Program-made: the position numbers and the translations under genes
Notes under the pieces: generated by a model
Database searches by the model: none
Seen by the model: the letters and a program-made list of their open reading frames with translations, nothing else
Told to the model about the DNA's origin: nothing
In this document: positions 47,443 through 56,886 of the stretch, piece after piece
How the letters are laid out: each line of letters starts with the position of its first letter
Numbering within the stretch: the stretch's first letter is position 1
From: Anthracocystis setariae
Taxonomy: Eukaryota > Basidiomycota > Ustilaginomycetes > Ustilaginales > Ustilaginaceae
Direction of reading: 5' to 3'
Length of the DNA stretch: 64,000 nucleotides
Assembly: GCA_928724745.1 (NCBI GenBank)
Contig: CAKMXJ010000005.1
Span: 186,001 to 250,000, forward strand

Positions 47443-48729
47443 CTACCTACGAGATCGTCTGCGGGAAGGTCCGGGCCTGTACTCATCCTCGTCGTCATCG
47501 TCGTCGGAAAACAACTCGTCCTCCTCAGAACTTGCCTCGCTATCGAAAACGGGCTGGAGGGCGCTTGTGCTCCCCCTGCGAGATCGGTTCCCTTCGTCCG
47601 ACTCTTCGACCCGTTCTGTGGCGACTGTGTTTCCGAATCCAGGGTCCGTGGCCGTGTTGGAAGAAGCTCGGACCAGGTTTTCGAGGTGATTGAGTGCATT
47701 TTGTAGGGCCCTTCGTTCCCTGTTCGAAGTAGGAGTAATGCCTTGAAGGAGGTCGATGACAGTCCTAGACTCGGCTGAGGCGACATTGCGGATCTCGGAG
47801 AGTTGCTGAATCTTGATGTTCTTCGTCTTCGTGATCACGTTGATATCGCGCTGCATTTCGGCCTTGGCTTTGTTGACCTCCCTAGCGATCTTCCTTTTCA
47901 GTTGATCCTTGGCATACGCTTTCGAATTCTTGGAGTGATCGTTGGAGCAGCTACGTGAGGTGACTTGGCAGTTATCGCATTTCTCGCTACCGGCCTTGCG
48001 CGATGGGATGCACAGTACGACGTGGCCCTTGTTGTTGAGACGCTTGCACCGAGTGCAAGCCTTCCAAGATCTGGGCGGCCTCGTGTAGTGCTCGGCAGGG
48101 CGGCGGCCAATGGATCTCGTGTACGTTCCGTCTTCGTTTAGGATACGGCCTGATTGCCATTGTTGCCGGCCGGGGCTCGATTGCGTCTGTGAATAGAAGC
48201 CGGAAGGGGGAGGGGTTCTTAGTCTACGCTCGGGGGAAGGATTGGTCTCACCTCTGCTTCGCCGGGCAGCCCTATCTGCTTGCCTCCGCTCAGCTCTAGC
48301 AAGTGTTGCGCTGAGTTCTTCTAGTTCGCGAGATATAGCAGTTTCGTGAGCAGTGATCCTTTCCATTTCCCTTGCCGTTTCCTGCGCATTGTCGCGGGGC
48401 CTTCTTGGTGCAACTTCCGTGGTTACACGAGTCGTTCCTACGACCTGCACCTCTTCGTCCTCTCCCTCCGCGTCCTGATCATTGAGTACCACTTCCAAAA
48501 CCTGATCTCCTCCTTCGATTAACTCGTGTGCGAGAGGTAGACCTGGTCCGGTCCCGATATCGTCTTGAGCAGGAGCAGGTTCGTTCCCGACTTCGCCGTG
48601 TGGACTGGGTTGACTGGCATAAGGGGGAGGAGGGGTCATGGTTTCGTTAGTCTGGCTCGTGGGTAGTGTCATGATTGACGTCGTTCGTCTTGATCTATTC
48701 CTAGTCGTTCTTCTCTTTGTTCTCGCCAT
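47443..48729 (-). CDS. extra ORF 3' of pol: basic protein with H3-like N-terminus and six-Cys cluster
   Basis: The frame encodes 428 residues and lies inside the retroelement between pol and the 3' LTR. It starts MARTKRRTTRNRSRRTTSI. The first five residues equal those of histone H3, and the segment is strongly basic. A Pro/Ser-rich acidic region and a helical segment (AQETAREMERITAHETAISRE) follow. Residues about 222-260 hold six cysteines in the pattern C-x2-C-x11-C-x10-C-x2-C-x6-C, which recalls a Zn2Cys6 cluster with wider spacing. A basic helical region (KDQLKRKIAREVNKAKAEM) and an acidic C-terminus (ASSEEDELFSDDDDDED) then basic SRRRSRR end it. I find no reverse-transcriptase, envelope or nuclease motif. 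Its function is unknown. A TATAAAG (48791-48797) about 65 bp upstream of the ATG could drive it. Confidence 0.8.
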   Translation of the reverse strand: MARTKRRTTRNRSRRTTSIMTLPTSQTNETMTPPPPYASQPSPHGEVGNEPAPAQDDIGTGPGLPLAHELIEGGDQVLEVVLNDQDAEGEDEEVQVVGTTRVTTEVAPRRPRDNAQETAREMERITAHETAISRELEELSATLARAERRQADRAARRSRGETNPSPERRLRTPPPSGFYSQTQSSPGRQQWQSGRILNEDGTYTRSIGRRPAEHYTRPPRSWKACTRCKRLNNKGHVVLCIPSRKAGSEKCDNCQVTSRSCSNDHSKNSKAYAKDQLKRKIAREVNKAKAEMQRDINVITKTKNIKIQQLSEIRNVASAESRTVIDLLQGITPTSNRERRALQNALNHLENLVRASSNTATDPGFGNTVATERVEESDEGNRSRRGSTSALQPVFDSEASSEEDELFSDDDDDEDEYRPGPSRRRSRR

Positions 48730-49102
48730 TTGAAGTGGGGCTTTACTGAAACTTGAAAGGGGGGAAATTCTTGTCGTCCTCGAGAGGGGACTTTATATCT
48801 ACAGTGTCGCTGTTGAAGACACTTCTGGTTCCGTCGACTTTGCCAGCAAAAAGTTAAAAAGATGTGGCGAGGTCGATCGTTATTTTGGGCAGTTTCTCAG
48901 TCACTGCGCAATCTTTGTTGAGGGAAAGTGTTGTTTCGTCGTTGGCTGGATGCCAAGATTACTGTGACACTCTTCAACTGCTGTTCGGGGACCTTCGGGC
49001 GAACTCGCCAGCGCCGTTATCAAAAGGGTGGGTTCCTTTTGATATGGTGTTTTCTTTTCGTATTTAGTCGTCTTTCGGCCCCCGTTCGGTGCGGACGTGT
49101 GA
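48730..49102 (-). promoter_or_regulatory. spacer between pol and the extra ORF, candidate internal promoter
   Basis: On the element strand this stretch has TATAAAG (48791-48797). It also shares the 15-mer TCGCCACATCTTTTT (48856-48870) with the LTR (47109-47123). No frame runs through it. Promoter or splice-acceptor use for the extra ORF is inference. Confidence 0.4.
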
Positions 49103-52100
49103 CTACTCGGCGCCCGGGGGCGCGAGTAGGTTTGTCCCTTTTTCTCGTATTTCCTTTTTCACGAAATTGTCCTTCCCTTTTTCTTCGGAGGGGTCAACTA
49201 GGTTAAGCAATTTCATTGCAGAACTTTGTTTGACGGCGCAGAAACTCTTCGTGAGGACGTCTGCTGGCTGGTCCTTCGTGTTGATGTACTTCACTTCTAT
49301 TGCGCCAAGTGACTGTTGTTTGCGCACGAAATGATAACTGATGTCCCAGTGTTTTGTGCGAGATGCGTCCTTCGGATTTTCGACTATGCTTTTGGCGGCC
49401 TGGCTGTCCGTGAATAGCGGGGTGGGGACATCATGCTTGTAACCCATGTCTGACAAGAGCTGTCGTGCCCAACTAATTTCCCTCGCAATGGAATGCATTG
49501 CCATGTACTCAGCATATGCTGTTGAGTCTGCCACACGCGTCTGTTTCTTAGATTTCCAAGCTACCGGTGTATTGAATGCCATTAGGATGATGCCTGAGAC
49601 GGAGCGTCTGTCCAAGATGTCTGTGGCCCAATCGGCGTCAGAAAATGCTTGAATCATGCTCCCCCTCATTTGGTGGCGCCGAAAGGTCAAGCAATAGTTT
49701 TCCGTGGTGGCAAGGTATCGGATGGTGCGCTCGGCATTCTTTAAGTTTCCAATGGTGGGTTTGTGTAGGGTTTGACTGAGATATTGCACTGCGAAGGTGA
49801 TGTCCGGGCGCGTTCCTTGGCTGGCATATTGGAGTGATCCGACGATGGACCGATACCGCGCATGTTCGGGTGGGCTGAGTGCCGTCTCGAGATGGGTGAG
49901 CTTCTCTGATCCGATGACTAGAGGAGTTTTCTCACGCTTCCATTCCGCTGGCAGGAACTGATGCACTAAGTTTCGAATGTAGTGCCGTTGACTAAGGGAC
50001 AGTATACCGTCACAACGTTTGACTTCAATGCCAAGGATGTGTTTGACGGGACCTGAGTCTGTCATCTTGTACTTCTTGGATAGAATTTGCTTTGCTCCGT
50101 CTATGAGTGTCTGTGACTTTGAGCAGATGATCACGTCATCGACGTAGATTCCAATGAAGATTCGCTTGCTTTCATCCGCGGCGTTCTGGATGTACAGGCT
50201 GCTGTCCGTGTGGGTGCGACAATATCCGCTGTTGCGAAGTGTTTGGTCGATGTGCTCGAACCAGGTGCGACTTGCTTGTTTGAGTCCGTAGAGTGACTTC
50301 CTGAGTCGGCACACTTTTCCTTCGACAGGGACGGGACTTTCCATGTACACTTCCTCTTGTAATTCACCATTGAGGAACGCGGTGACAACGTCCATTTGGT
50401 GTACTAGGAGATTGAATTGATTTGCCAGGGCGAGGATGATACGCAAGGTCTGAAATTTCATGACGGGGGCAAAAGTTTCCTCGTAGTCAATTCCTTCCTG
50501 TTGTGTGAAGCCTCGTGCGACAAGTCGCGCCTTGTATTTGTCAATGCTGCCGTCGGGATTCTTCTTGAGCTTGAATACCCATTTGCAGCTGACGATGTTC
50601 TTGTTATGCGGAATGGCAACGAGTTCCCATGTCTTGTTTTCTTCGTGTGAGGCCAGTTCCTTGTTTACTGCCTCTTCCCATTTGGGCCAGTCGCTCCTGC
50701 GACGCGCTTGAGCTAGGGTTTTTGGTTCGATGTCTTCTATAGGTCCTTGAGTGTGGTAGATGGGATAGTTCTCATAGGGAGTATTCGAATCATCGTCATC
50801 CGAGGGTCCGTCGTCCTCGTCGTTGACGAGATATTCGATGTTGAGTCGGTCGACCTCGACAGTAAAATTTTCACTTTTGTAGGGGAAGTCGCGTTCGTGA
50901 AATTTGACTTGTTTGGATGCTTGGTACACCATGTCGTCCAAGGTGACAATCCGGTATGCCTTTGTTCCCGGGGAAACACCCAAATAGATCGCCTTACGGC
51001 TTCGAGGTCCAAACTTGCGAGTTAGATGACTTGGAATTCTCACATACCCGAGGCACCCGAATGGCTTTAGGAGCGCAGTTGTGGGCACTTGGTTCAGGAA
51101 AAGTTCAATTGGTGTGTGGGAGGCTCCCATCCGAACTGGTATTCGGTTCTTGATGTAGGAGGCATGGAGGATAGCATCCCCCCAGTACACGTAAGGCAAT
51201 CCAGAGTTAATGAGCATGCACCTTACTATGGTAGCAAGCGATCTATTCATCCTCTCGGCAACACCATTCTGTTCGGGCTCGTATGGAGCCGTTCTTTCAT
51301 GGATAATGCCAGATGATTTCAAGTACTCTTGGAATGTTCTTCCCGTGTATTCCCCTCCGTTGTCAGATCGAAAACGTTTGATCTTCTTTCCTGTTTGATT
51401 TTCGTAATATTCCTTGAAGACTATGAGGCAACGTAGCACCTCTGACTTCTTTGCCATCAGGTATACACCCACAAAACGGCTGTAATCGTCGATGAACGTG
51501 ACAACGAATTTATCTCCACTGAAAGACGCGTGAGGCATTTTGCCCATAACGTCAGAGTGAATTAATTCGAGTGGCTCGGTGGTGGTATTCCATCCTTGCT
51601 TGTCACTTTCGTGTTGGGCCTTTCCAAAACTACAAGCCTCACAATGAACTCTCTCCTTGTCTTCAGTGAATTCCATGCCTTGCGTGAGCTTAGCTGTTTC
51701 CTTCACTGCTTGATAGCTGATGTGACCGAGGCGGGAATGCCAATCGTGTAGGCTCCCTTTTACTGTCTCCGTGAAGTATGTTTCTTCCGTGACTTCACAT
51801 TCAGCATCAAGGAAAGACAGGTTTCGTTCCTTGTAGAAACGGCAAATGACTGCACCATCGTCAGTGCGGATATCACCACCATCTCTATTGAAAGTGACTG
51901 TGCTTTGGTCCCTTATGATTCCGACGCCAATTAGGTTGACGTTGTAGTCAGGGATATAGTGCACTTTCGTGAGCTTGAATTCCTTGTAAGTGTCCTTGCC
52001 GCGGGGGTAGAGGATCACTTCGCCCATTCCCTTGATGTCGGCGGTCTCTCCTGAGCCGCTGCGTACTTTTCCGTAGCTCCCGTATTTGAGGTTCTTGAAT

Positions 52101-53182
52101 AATTTATTGTCATTACAAACGTGAATTGAAGAACCTGAATCGAGGATCCAGGAGGGCTTGGCTCCATTCTCGTTGTAGTAGACCTCGTGTTCGACTTGGT
52201 CCGCGGCGTCGTCGTCCACATTCAAGTAATAAGTGACCTTTTTGGATTCCTTGTCATCCTTTTTGGTCTCATCGGATTCCTTCTGAGTCTCTCCTGATTG
52301 AGGAGGGAAACGTCTGGGTCCGGATTTCCCTTTGCTTCTGCAAACCCTGGCAACATGGCCGTGTTTGCCGCAGTTGTAGCATTGAGGTCCCTTTCCTCGT
52401 GCAGTTTTCTTTGTCCCATCTTCAGTGAAGTATGAGACTCCATTCGACTTGTTCCTCTGCGTGTTGTGGCCTTTGATGGCCTTTTCTTGTCGAATTTGCT
52501 CTTCCCTGGATCTCAGTTCGTCCAGGGTTCTATCATATTTCGCTTTGAAAGATTCTTTGGGAATCTTGACGTCTATTTCCTTCTCAACCCCATCGATATT
52601 GATGGTGATTGTCTGTGTTACTTCAGTCTCGAGACCGTTTATGTCATGCTGAAGCAACGCTTTCCAGTGGTTGAACTTAGAGTGCAACGACTTTGCTAAG
52701 ATTCGGAGCCTTTTATTGAAGCTGACTTCGCGCCCGGCCTTCTCAAGTTGAGTCAACAGAGTGAGGATTTTGGTTGCAATCCTATCAATGGGATCGTTGT
52801 CCCCTTGACGCAGATTGTTGAGCTCGTCCTCAATACGCTCTACTCTGTCGGCCAAGTTCTTTTCGAAGGCCTTCTCGACGTCATCCCAAATTTGTTTGGC
52901 TTCGGTCTTGTCCTTGTAGAGATATGAGAAATCTTCCCCGATGCTAAGACGGAGGGTTCCTAGGGCCAGTCCGTTGGCCTCGATATATTTCTCGGTATCT
53001 TTCTTGAGGTCCCCTGTGAGATCTCCAGTGATGACATCCCATGATCGCTTGCCGCGGATCATGAGAAGACTGGCCATGTCTTCCCTCCACTGGGGGTAGT
53101 CATCGAATTTGTTAAGTCGAGGGTTGTCATTGCGTGACATTGTATGAGTATCGTTCGACATGGCGCCAAAGTTTGGGCTCAT
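49103..53182 (-). CDS. copia gag-pol polyprotein
   Basis: One frame of 1359 codons covers gag and pol. Gag has a zinc knuckle CYNCGKHGHVARVC (about residues 267-280). The protease active site is LDSGSSIH (about 345). The integrase zinc part has HDWHSRLGH and CEACSFGKA. The DDE core is seen as HSDVMG, FIDDYSRF and RSDNGGEY followed by NGVAERMNR. Reverse transcriptase has CKWVFKLK and the YVDDVI active site (about 1012). RNase H includes AFSDADWATD and STAYAEYMAM. Integrase before reverse transcriptase defines Ty1/copia (Pseudoviridae-like). The ATG at 53182 lies inside the primer-binding site; the next ATG at 53161 (MSNDTHTMSRND) is the more likely start. No frameshift between gag and pol is needed, so the ratio of Gag to Pol must be set in another way. 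Confidence 0.95.
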   Translation of the reverse strand: MSPNFGAMSNDTHTMSRNDNPRLNKFDDYPQWREDMASLLMIRGKRSWDVITGDLTGDLKKDTEKYIEANGLALGTLRLSIGEDFSYLYKDKTEAKQIWDDVEKAFEKNLADRVERIEDELNNLRQGDNDPIDRIATKILTLLTQLEKAGREVSFNKRLRILAKSLHSKFNHWKALLQHDINGLETEVTQTITINIDGVEKEIDVKIPKESFKAKYDRTLDELRSREEQIRQEKAIKGHNTQRNKSNGVSYFTEDGTKKTARGKGPQCYNCGKHGHVARVCRSKGKSGPRRFPPQSGETQKESDETKKDDKESKKVTYYLNVDDDAADQVEHEVYYNENGAKPSWILDSGSSIHVCNDNKLFKNLKYGSYGKVRSGSGETADIKGMGEVILYPRGKDTYKEFKLTKVHYIPDYNVNLIGVGIIRDQSTVTFNRDGGDIRTDDGAVICRFYKERNLSFLDAECEVTEETYFTETVKGSLHDWHSRLGHISYQAVKETAKLTQGMEFTEDKERVHCEACSFGKAQHESDKQGWNTTTEPLELIHSDVMGKMPHASFSGDKFVVTFIDDYSRFVGVYLMAKKSEVLRCLIVFKEYYENQTGKKIKRFRSDNGGEYTGRTFQEYLKSSGIIHERTAPYEPEQNGVAERMNRSLATIVRCMLINSGLPYVYWGDAILHASYIKNRIPVRMGASHTPIELFLNQVPTTALLKPFGCLGYVRIPSHLTRKFGPRSRKAIYLGVSPGTKAYRIVTLDDMVYQASKQVKFHERDFPYKSENFTVEVDRLNIEYLVNDEDDGPSDDDDSNTPYENYPIYHTQGPIEDIEPKTLAQARRRSDWPKWEEAVNKELASHEENKTWELVAIPHNKNIVSCKWVFKLKKNPDGSIDKYKARLVARGFTQQEGIDYEETFAPVMKFQTLRIILALANQFNLLVHQMDVVTAFLNGELQEEVYMESPVPVEGKVCRLRKSLYGLKQASRTWFEHIDQTLRNSGYCRTHTDSSLYIQNAADESKRIFIGIYVDDVIICSKSQTLIDGAKQILSKKYKMTDSGPVKHILGIEVKRCDGILSLSQRHYIRNLVHQFLPAEWKREKTPLVIGSEKLTHLETALSPPEHARYRSIVGSLQYASQGTRPDITFAVQYLSQTLHKPTIGNLKNAERTIRYLATTENYCLTFRRHQMRGSMIQAFSDADWATDILDRRSVSGIILMAFNTPVAWKSKKQTRVADSTAYAEYMAMHSIAREISWARQLLSDMGYKHDVPTPLFTDSQAAKSIVENPKDASRTKHWDISYHFVRKQQSLGAIEVKYINTKDQPADVLTKSFCAVKQSSAMKLLNLVDPSEEKGKDNFVKKEIREKGTNLLAPPGAE

Positions 53183-53186
53183 AACC
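53175..53186 (-). promoter_or_regulatory. primer-binding site for a half initiator tRNA-Met
   Basis: On the element strand GGTTATGAGCCC follows the 5' LTR directly. It is complementary to the anticodon stem-loop of eukaryotic initiator tRNA-Met (GGGCTCATAACC contains the CAT anticodon), the half-tRNA priming known for copia elements. Confidence 0.8.
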
Positions 53187-53512
53187 TAAAAGAATTAATT
53201 ATCCTTTTTGTTCGGTGCAGTAGTCGAGTCGAAGTACTCGCACAGTTGTCAAAAAGATGTGGCAACCTCGACGCAGTCTTGAGTATATTCGTGGATGAGG
53301 AGACTATTCTACAAGACATGAAGACCTGGGTGGTCATTTATACTGTCGAGGCTACGCTATAGGAATACTTTTGGGAGTGAAAAACTAGAATGAAAAACTT
53401 TCTCATGTGACGCAACCCAGAAACTGGAATTGCTTCACATGACGCGATTGAAAGTCCGGCCGACGCTATTGTCGACCGAGAAAGAAAAGTCGGCGTATTG
53501 ATATTTCTAACA
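53187..53512 (-). repeat. 5' LTR of the copia element
   Basis: This is the promoter LTR. On the element strand a TATAAA sits at 53337-53342 (plus-strand positions). Two 11-bp TGACGC-containing motifs lie upstream of it at 53403-53413 and 53435-53445. It differs from the other LTR only at 53264. Confidence 0.95.
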
Positions 53513-53517
53513 TGGCC

Positions 53518-54185
53518 CACTCTTCCCAGCGGCGAAAACCCTGACGCGCATTTTTCATGCAGCTAACCAACTCAAGTCCGCAGCAGTCAAACTCGGAATC
53601 TCACACTCCAACGTCACTTCACACCAGCAAAAAGTCCCTGACGGTGTAAAATGGATCCAGGACGTAATCCAGCGAGGGTCTGTCTGGTTCAAGACGATTT
53701 CACACTTTGAACCAGCGAGTAACACAACATGCATAAAATCGATTTTCTGGGCATTCGACCTAGCTAGTGTGGATTGCAGACCGAGCATTACGTCTCAAGG
53801 GTATCAAGCCCGGCTCACTAGGCTGGAACTGCTTACGTTCACGTTCACACACATGCACACGCTGTCAGCGGCCAAGACAAGTGTCTGCAATCTCAACTTA
53901 GGGACGGCGGCACACCAAAGACAAGACGAAGCATAAAGGACACGAATCGCACAGCGCAAAAAGAATGGTACAGCGTGATCATGCTTTAGATTGCGGTCTA
54001 AGACATGGGTGTTTTTTTTTGGCACCCGGACATGAGGTACGATGAACGAGAGCTAGCAGCGCATCAACGCAGTAGCAACAATCAACGATCAACACGAGGC
54101 AAATGCGTTGGTCATTGCTAATGCGCCTACACCGCTGGGACGAAGGAAACTGATGGATGGGGAATACAAGACCAGATCGGCCAAT
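53518..54185. other. flank of the retroelement, no gene seen
   Basis: The stretch lies between the insertion and the 3' end of the uL16 gene. Short minus-strand frames at 53555-53788 and 53804-54025 have no recognisable features. A T10 run is at 54013-54022. Confidence 0.4.
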
Positions 54186-55424
54186 CTACTTCTGGGCAGC
54201 AACACGGGCCTGGAGGCGGAGGTTCTTCTCGAGGGGACCGTGGTTGTTGATGTACTGAAGGTAGCAACCGTCCTTGAGGATACGGTTGGACTGCTTGGCC
54301 TCAGCGTACTGCTCGCGGTTCATGTTGGTGAAACCCCACTTCTTGGAGATGATGATCTTCTGGCGACCAGCGAACTTGTATCGCGATCGACGAAGGGCCT
54401 CGAGAACGACGGCCTTGTTGCTGTCACGGGTTCGCACCGAGAGCAGGATCTGGCCAATGTTGACACGGGCAACGGTGTCGTAGGGCTTACCGTAAGCGCC
54501 ACGCATACCGGTCTGGAGCCTATCGGCACCAGCGCACGAAAGCATCTTGTTGATACGGATGACGTGGAAGGGGTGGACACGCACACGAAGGTGGAACGAG
54601 TCCTTACCCGAAGTCTTGGTGATGTACTTGTTGGCACAGATACGGGCAGCTTCGAGAGCCTCCGAGGTAATCTGCTGGTGCTCGTCGCAGACAAGGTGAG
54701 CGCAGAAGGGGAAGTCGTCGACCGAAGCCTTCTTACGACCAAGATCGTAGATACGGATCTGTTGAAATGTCAAGTGCCAGGGTCGATGTCAGTGAACGCT
54801 GTGAGCGAATGATCGAAAGCAAGAGACCATGTAAATGTGCCAGCATGATTTCCACCATTATGGATCATCCTCCCAGATCCAACCGGATTCCTCGCTCGTT
54901 CCTTGCCAACGATGTACTTGTACCACATATCCAAGGTCCGCCAAAAAAGGTCTCCTGGTCGTTGAGATCGATCCAGTGAATGAACGATGGGCTGAGGTAG
55001 TGACAGCTGTTCCTCATCCTTATCACCTTTGAGCCGATCATCCAAATCCGCAATCCATCCGTGTATACCTCCTACGTGTCCCACTGCTGTACTGATGGTC
55101 CTGAGATTTGCCTGCGCTGCATAACCCGAAGCAAGTCGTGATACTGTTCGTCTATCGCTCAACAAATTGAACCTGTCCATATTTGTACTGCTTGCTTCGC
55201 TGCTATGCTTGCCTGGATCCAGCCTTTCGAGCCCGTATGCTCCTCCTTCCTCCTGGTCATGTTTGCTCTGACGGTGTCGATGTAATGCTGACATATTTGC
55301 ATCGTCTCTTTTTGTAGATAACTCAAATACGTACCTTGGGGTCGGGCACACCACGGTTGTACCTCGACTTGGGGAACGGCTTGTTCTTGCAGTAACGGTA
55401 GCAGCGGGCAGGTCGTCGTCCCAT
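54186..55424 (-). CDS. RPL10: 60S ribosomal protein uL16 (Rpl10)
   Basis: Two exons, 55335-55424 ([25 protein letters not shown]...DPK) and 54186-54758, give 220 residues with a phase-0 join (CCCAAG|GTACGT to CAACAG|ATCCGT). The sequence is a textbook uL16: [68 protein letters not shown]. uL16 joins the 60S subunit late in the cytoplasm and sits at the peptidyl-transferase and P-site region. The intron is 576 nt, long for this genome, and one out-of-phase frame is open through its entire length. An in-frame TGA ten bases into the intron would stop an unspliced message. It is divergent from the uL15 gene. Confidence 0.95.
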
Positions 55425-56886
55425 CTTGAATACTGTTGTCGGTGATGTCGATTGAGGTGAGGAAGGGATGCAGATGGGAATAGGTCGAGAGGATTGCGAG
55501 ATTAGTCGCTATTTCGTCTGAGGGAAGATGTTGTCCAGAGGGTGGACGTCTGCGTCTGTATATAGCTAGTCGGTGCTGCTGAGTCGATGTGCGTGTGTTT
55601 GCCTGCGATAACTTACCTTTCTTGAGGGGTTGATGAGTGAGTGGAGGAAGAGAGTAGAGTATCGATAGCGTCTCAGCAGTGGCGACGATGATCCAACGGC
55701 AACGGCGTTATGCTCAGTTGGCTCCCAAGGCTGGCATTGCAGTCTGCGATTGCGCTGCGCCACTAGATTGACTCAGGATACAGAAGCTGCTGCCTTGAAT
55801 TTCAACTGGCACGAGACTGGCGACTCAGCCACGAGTGCTGGCCGCGGGCAACTCGCTCAGATACAGGCTCTGCAAGCCTCGCGAGTCAGCTGCTTATGTC
55901 CGAGCAAGCCAAATTCGACCAAATGCAGTTACAGTACATTGCCGATTTCCAATACGCGCTCTTGCTGATCTGGCCAGCACACGTGACATCGGCCGACATT
56001 TTTGTATTCAGCAGACTTGATTTCGAAAGACTGACTACCAAAAATTATGTGCAGTTTCAGACCGCTGTAGCGCTTCCCTGACAGCGTACTGGTGCAGCGC
56101 TCCGACAGGCAGCACATCGCAGTCACATTCCTTGTTCCGAAAGTGTGCCAATGGAGGTGCCCGAAGAGATCCTCGAGCCTTAGCCAGAGCCAGAGCTAGG
56201 GTGTAGCCCAAGCCAGGCCAAGCCGTCCGAAATTCAGTACAGCACAGCGCAGTACACTTTGGGAATCGAGAAAGGTAGACAGATTTCCAAGCACCGCGCC
56301 CGAGTGCAAGTGACTCTGCTGAGAGTGACTGTGAGAGCAGATTCGATGTTGAGCTCGACATCGTTGGCCGACATTACTCCTTCCACCTTACCATCAAGGC
56401 CACCCTATACATAACGTCAAGGTTAGTGTCAAGCACATCACGACTGTCAGCTCGCTGCATAGAGCATTATCACCACCATCATTCAGACCGGCGACGCACT
56501 CGCATCGACTGGAGGAATCCGCAGCGATTTTCGAGCACACTTTTTCCTGGAATCGTAGAAGGAGAGGGTTTTACGTCCGACGCTGGTCTCGATGATGCTC
56601 ACGTAAAGCGAGCTCGACAGCTGAAGCGCAGTTTTGAAACATTCTTGGTTCGATCCATACTGACATTTGCTTCCTTCTTGTCGTTCACCTTGCACGCCCA
56701 AATCGCCTCGACCTTGAAATCTTCGACCTTTTCTCTTCCAAATCTTGATTGCATTCTTCCGACTTTGCATCCAACTCGACGCTTTTTCACATCACTCTTT
56801 CGCCCCTTCCTATCGACACATTCCGTTCCAATCCATCACCTTTAATCCCAACTCTCGACCCAATCGTCATCATTGCAAACTAAAAG
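55425..56886. promoter_or_regulatory. divergent region between two ribosomal protein genes
   Basis: This 1.46-kb region separates uL16 (minus) and uL15 (plus) and must contain both promoters. From about 56640 it is pyrimidine-rich, as expected for a uL15 leader. Open frames at 56035-56361 and 56426-56845 have no recognisable features. I cannot name the promoter elements. Confidence 0.45.

Larger units (their letters stand above)
47040..53517 (-). mobile_element. complete Ty1/copia-type LTR retrotransposon with extra 3' ORF
   Basis: The element spans 47045-53512 (6468 bp) and is read on the minus strand. It is flanked by the 5-bp target duplication TGGCC (47040-47044 and 53513-53517). Both LTRs are 326 bp, begin TGTTAG and end CTTTTA on the element strand, and differ at one base (G at 47122, A at 53264). 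The internal part holds a primer-binding site, a single gag-pol frame in the copia order (protease, integrase, reverse transcriptase, RNase H), a 373-bp spacer, a second frame of 428 codons, and a polypurine tract. All conserved motifs are present and no frame break was seen, so it could be recently active. The near-identical LTRs argue for a young insertion. Confidence 0.95.

Noticed and set aside
53144..53362. short plus-strand frames in both LTRs (for example KELIILFVRCSSRVEVLAQ)
   Set aside because: They are the same LTR sequence read backward, present twice only because the LTR is repeated.
54759..55334. box C/D snoRNA within the uL16 intron
   Set aside because: GGATGATC-like and CTGA sequences are present, but box C departs from RTGATGA at two positions and no terminal stem was found.
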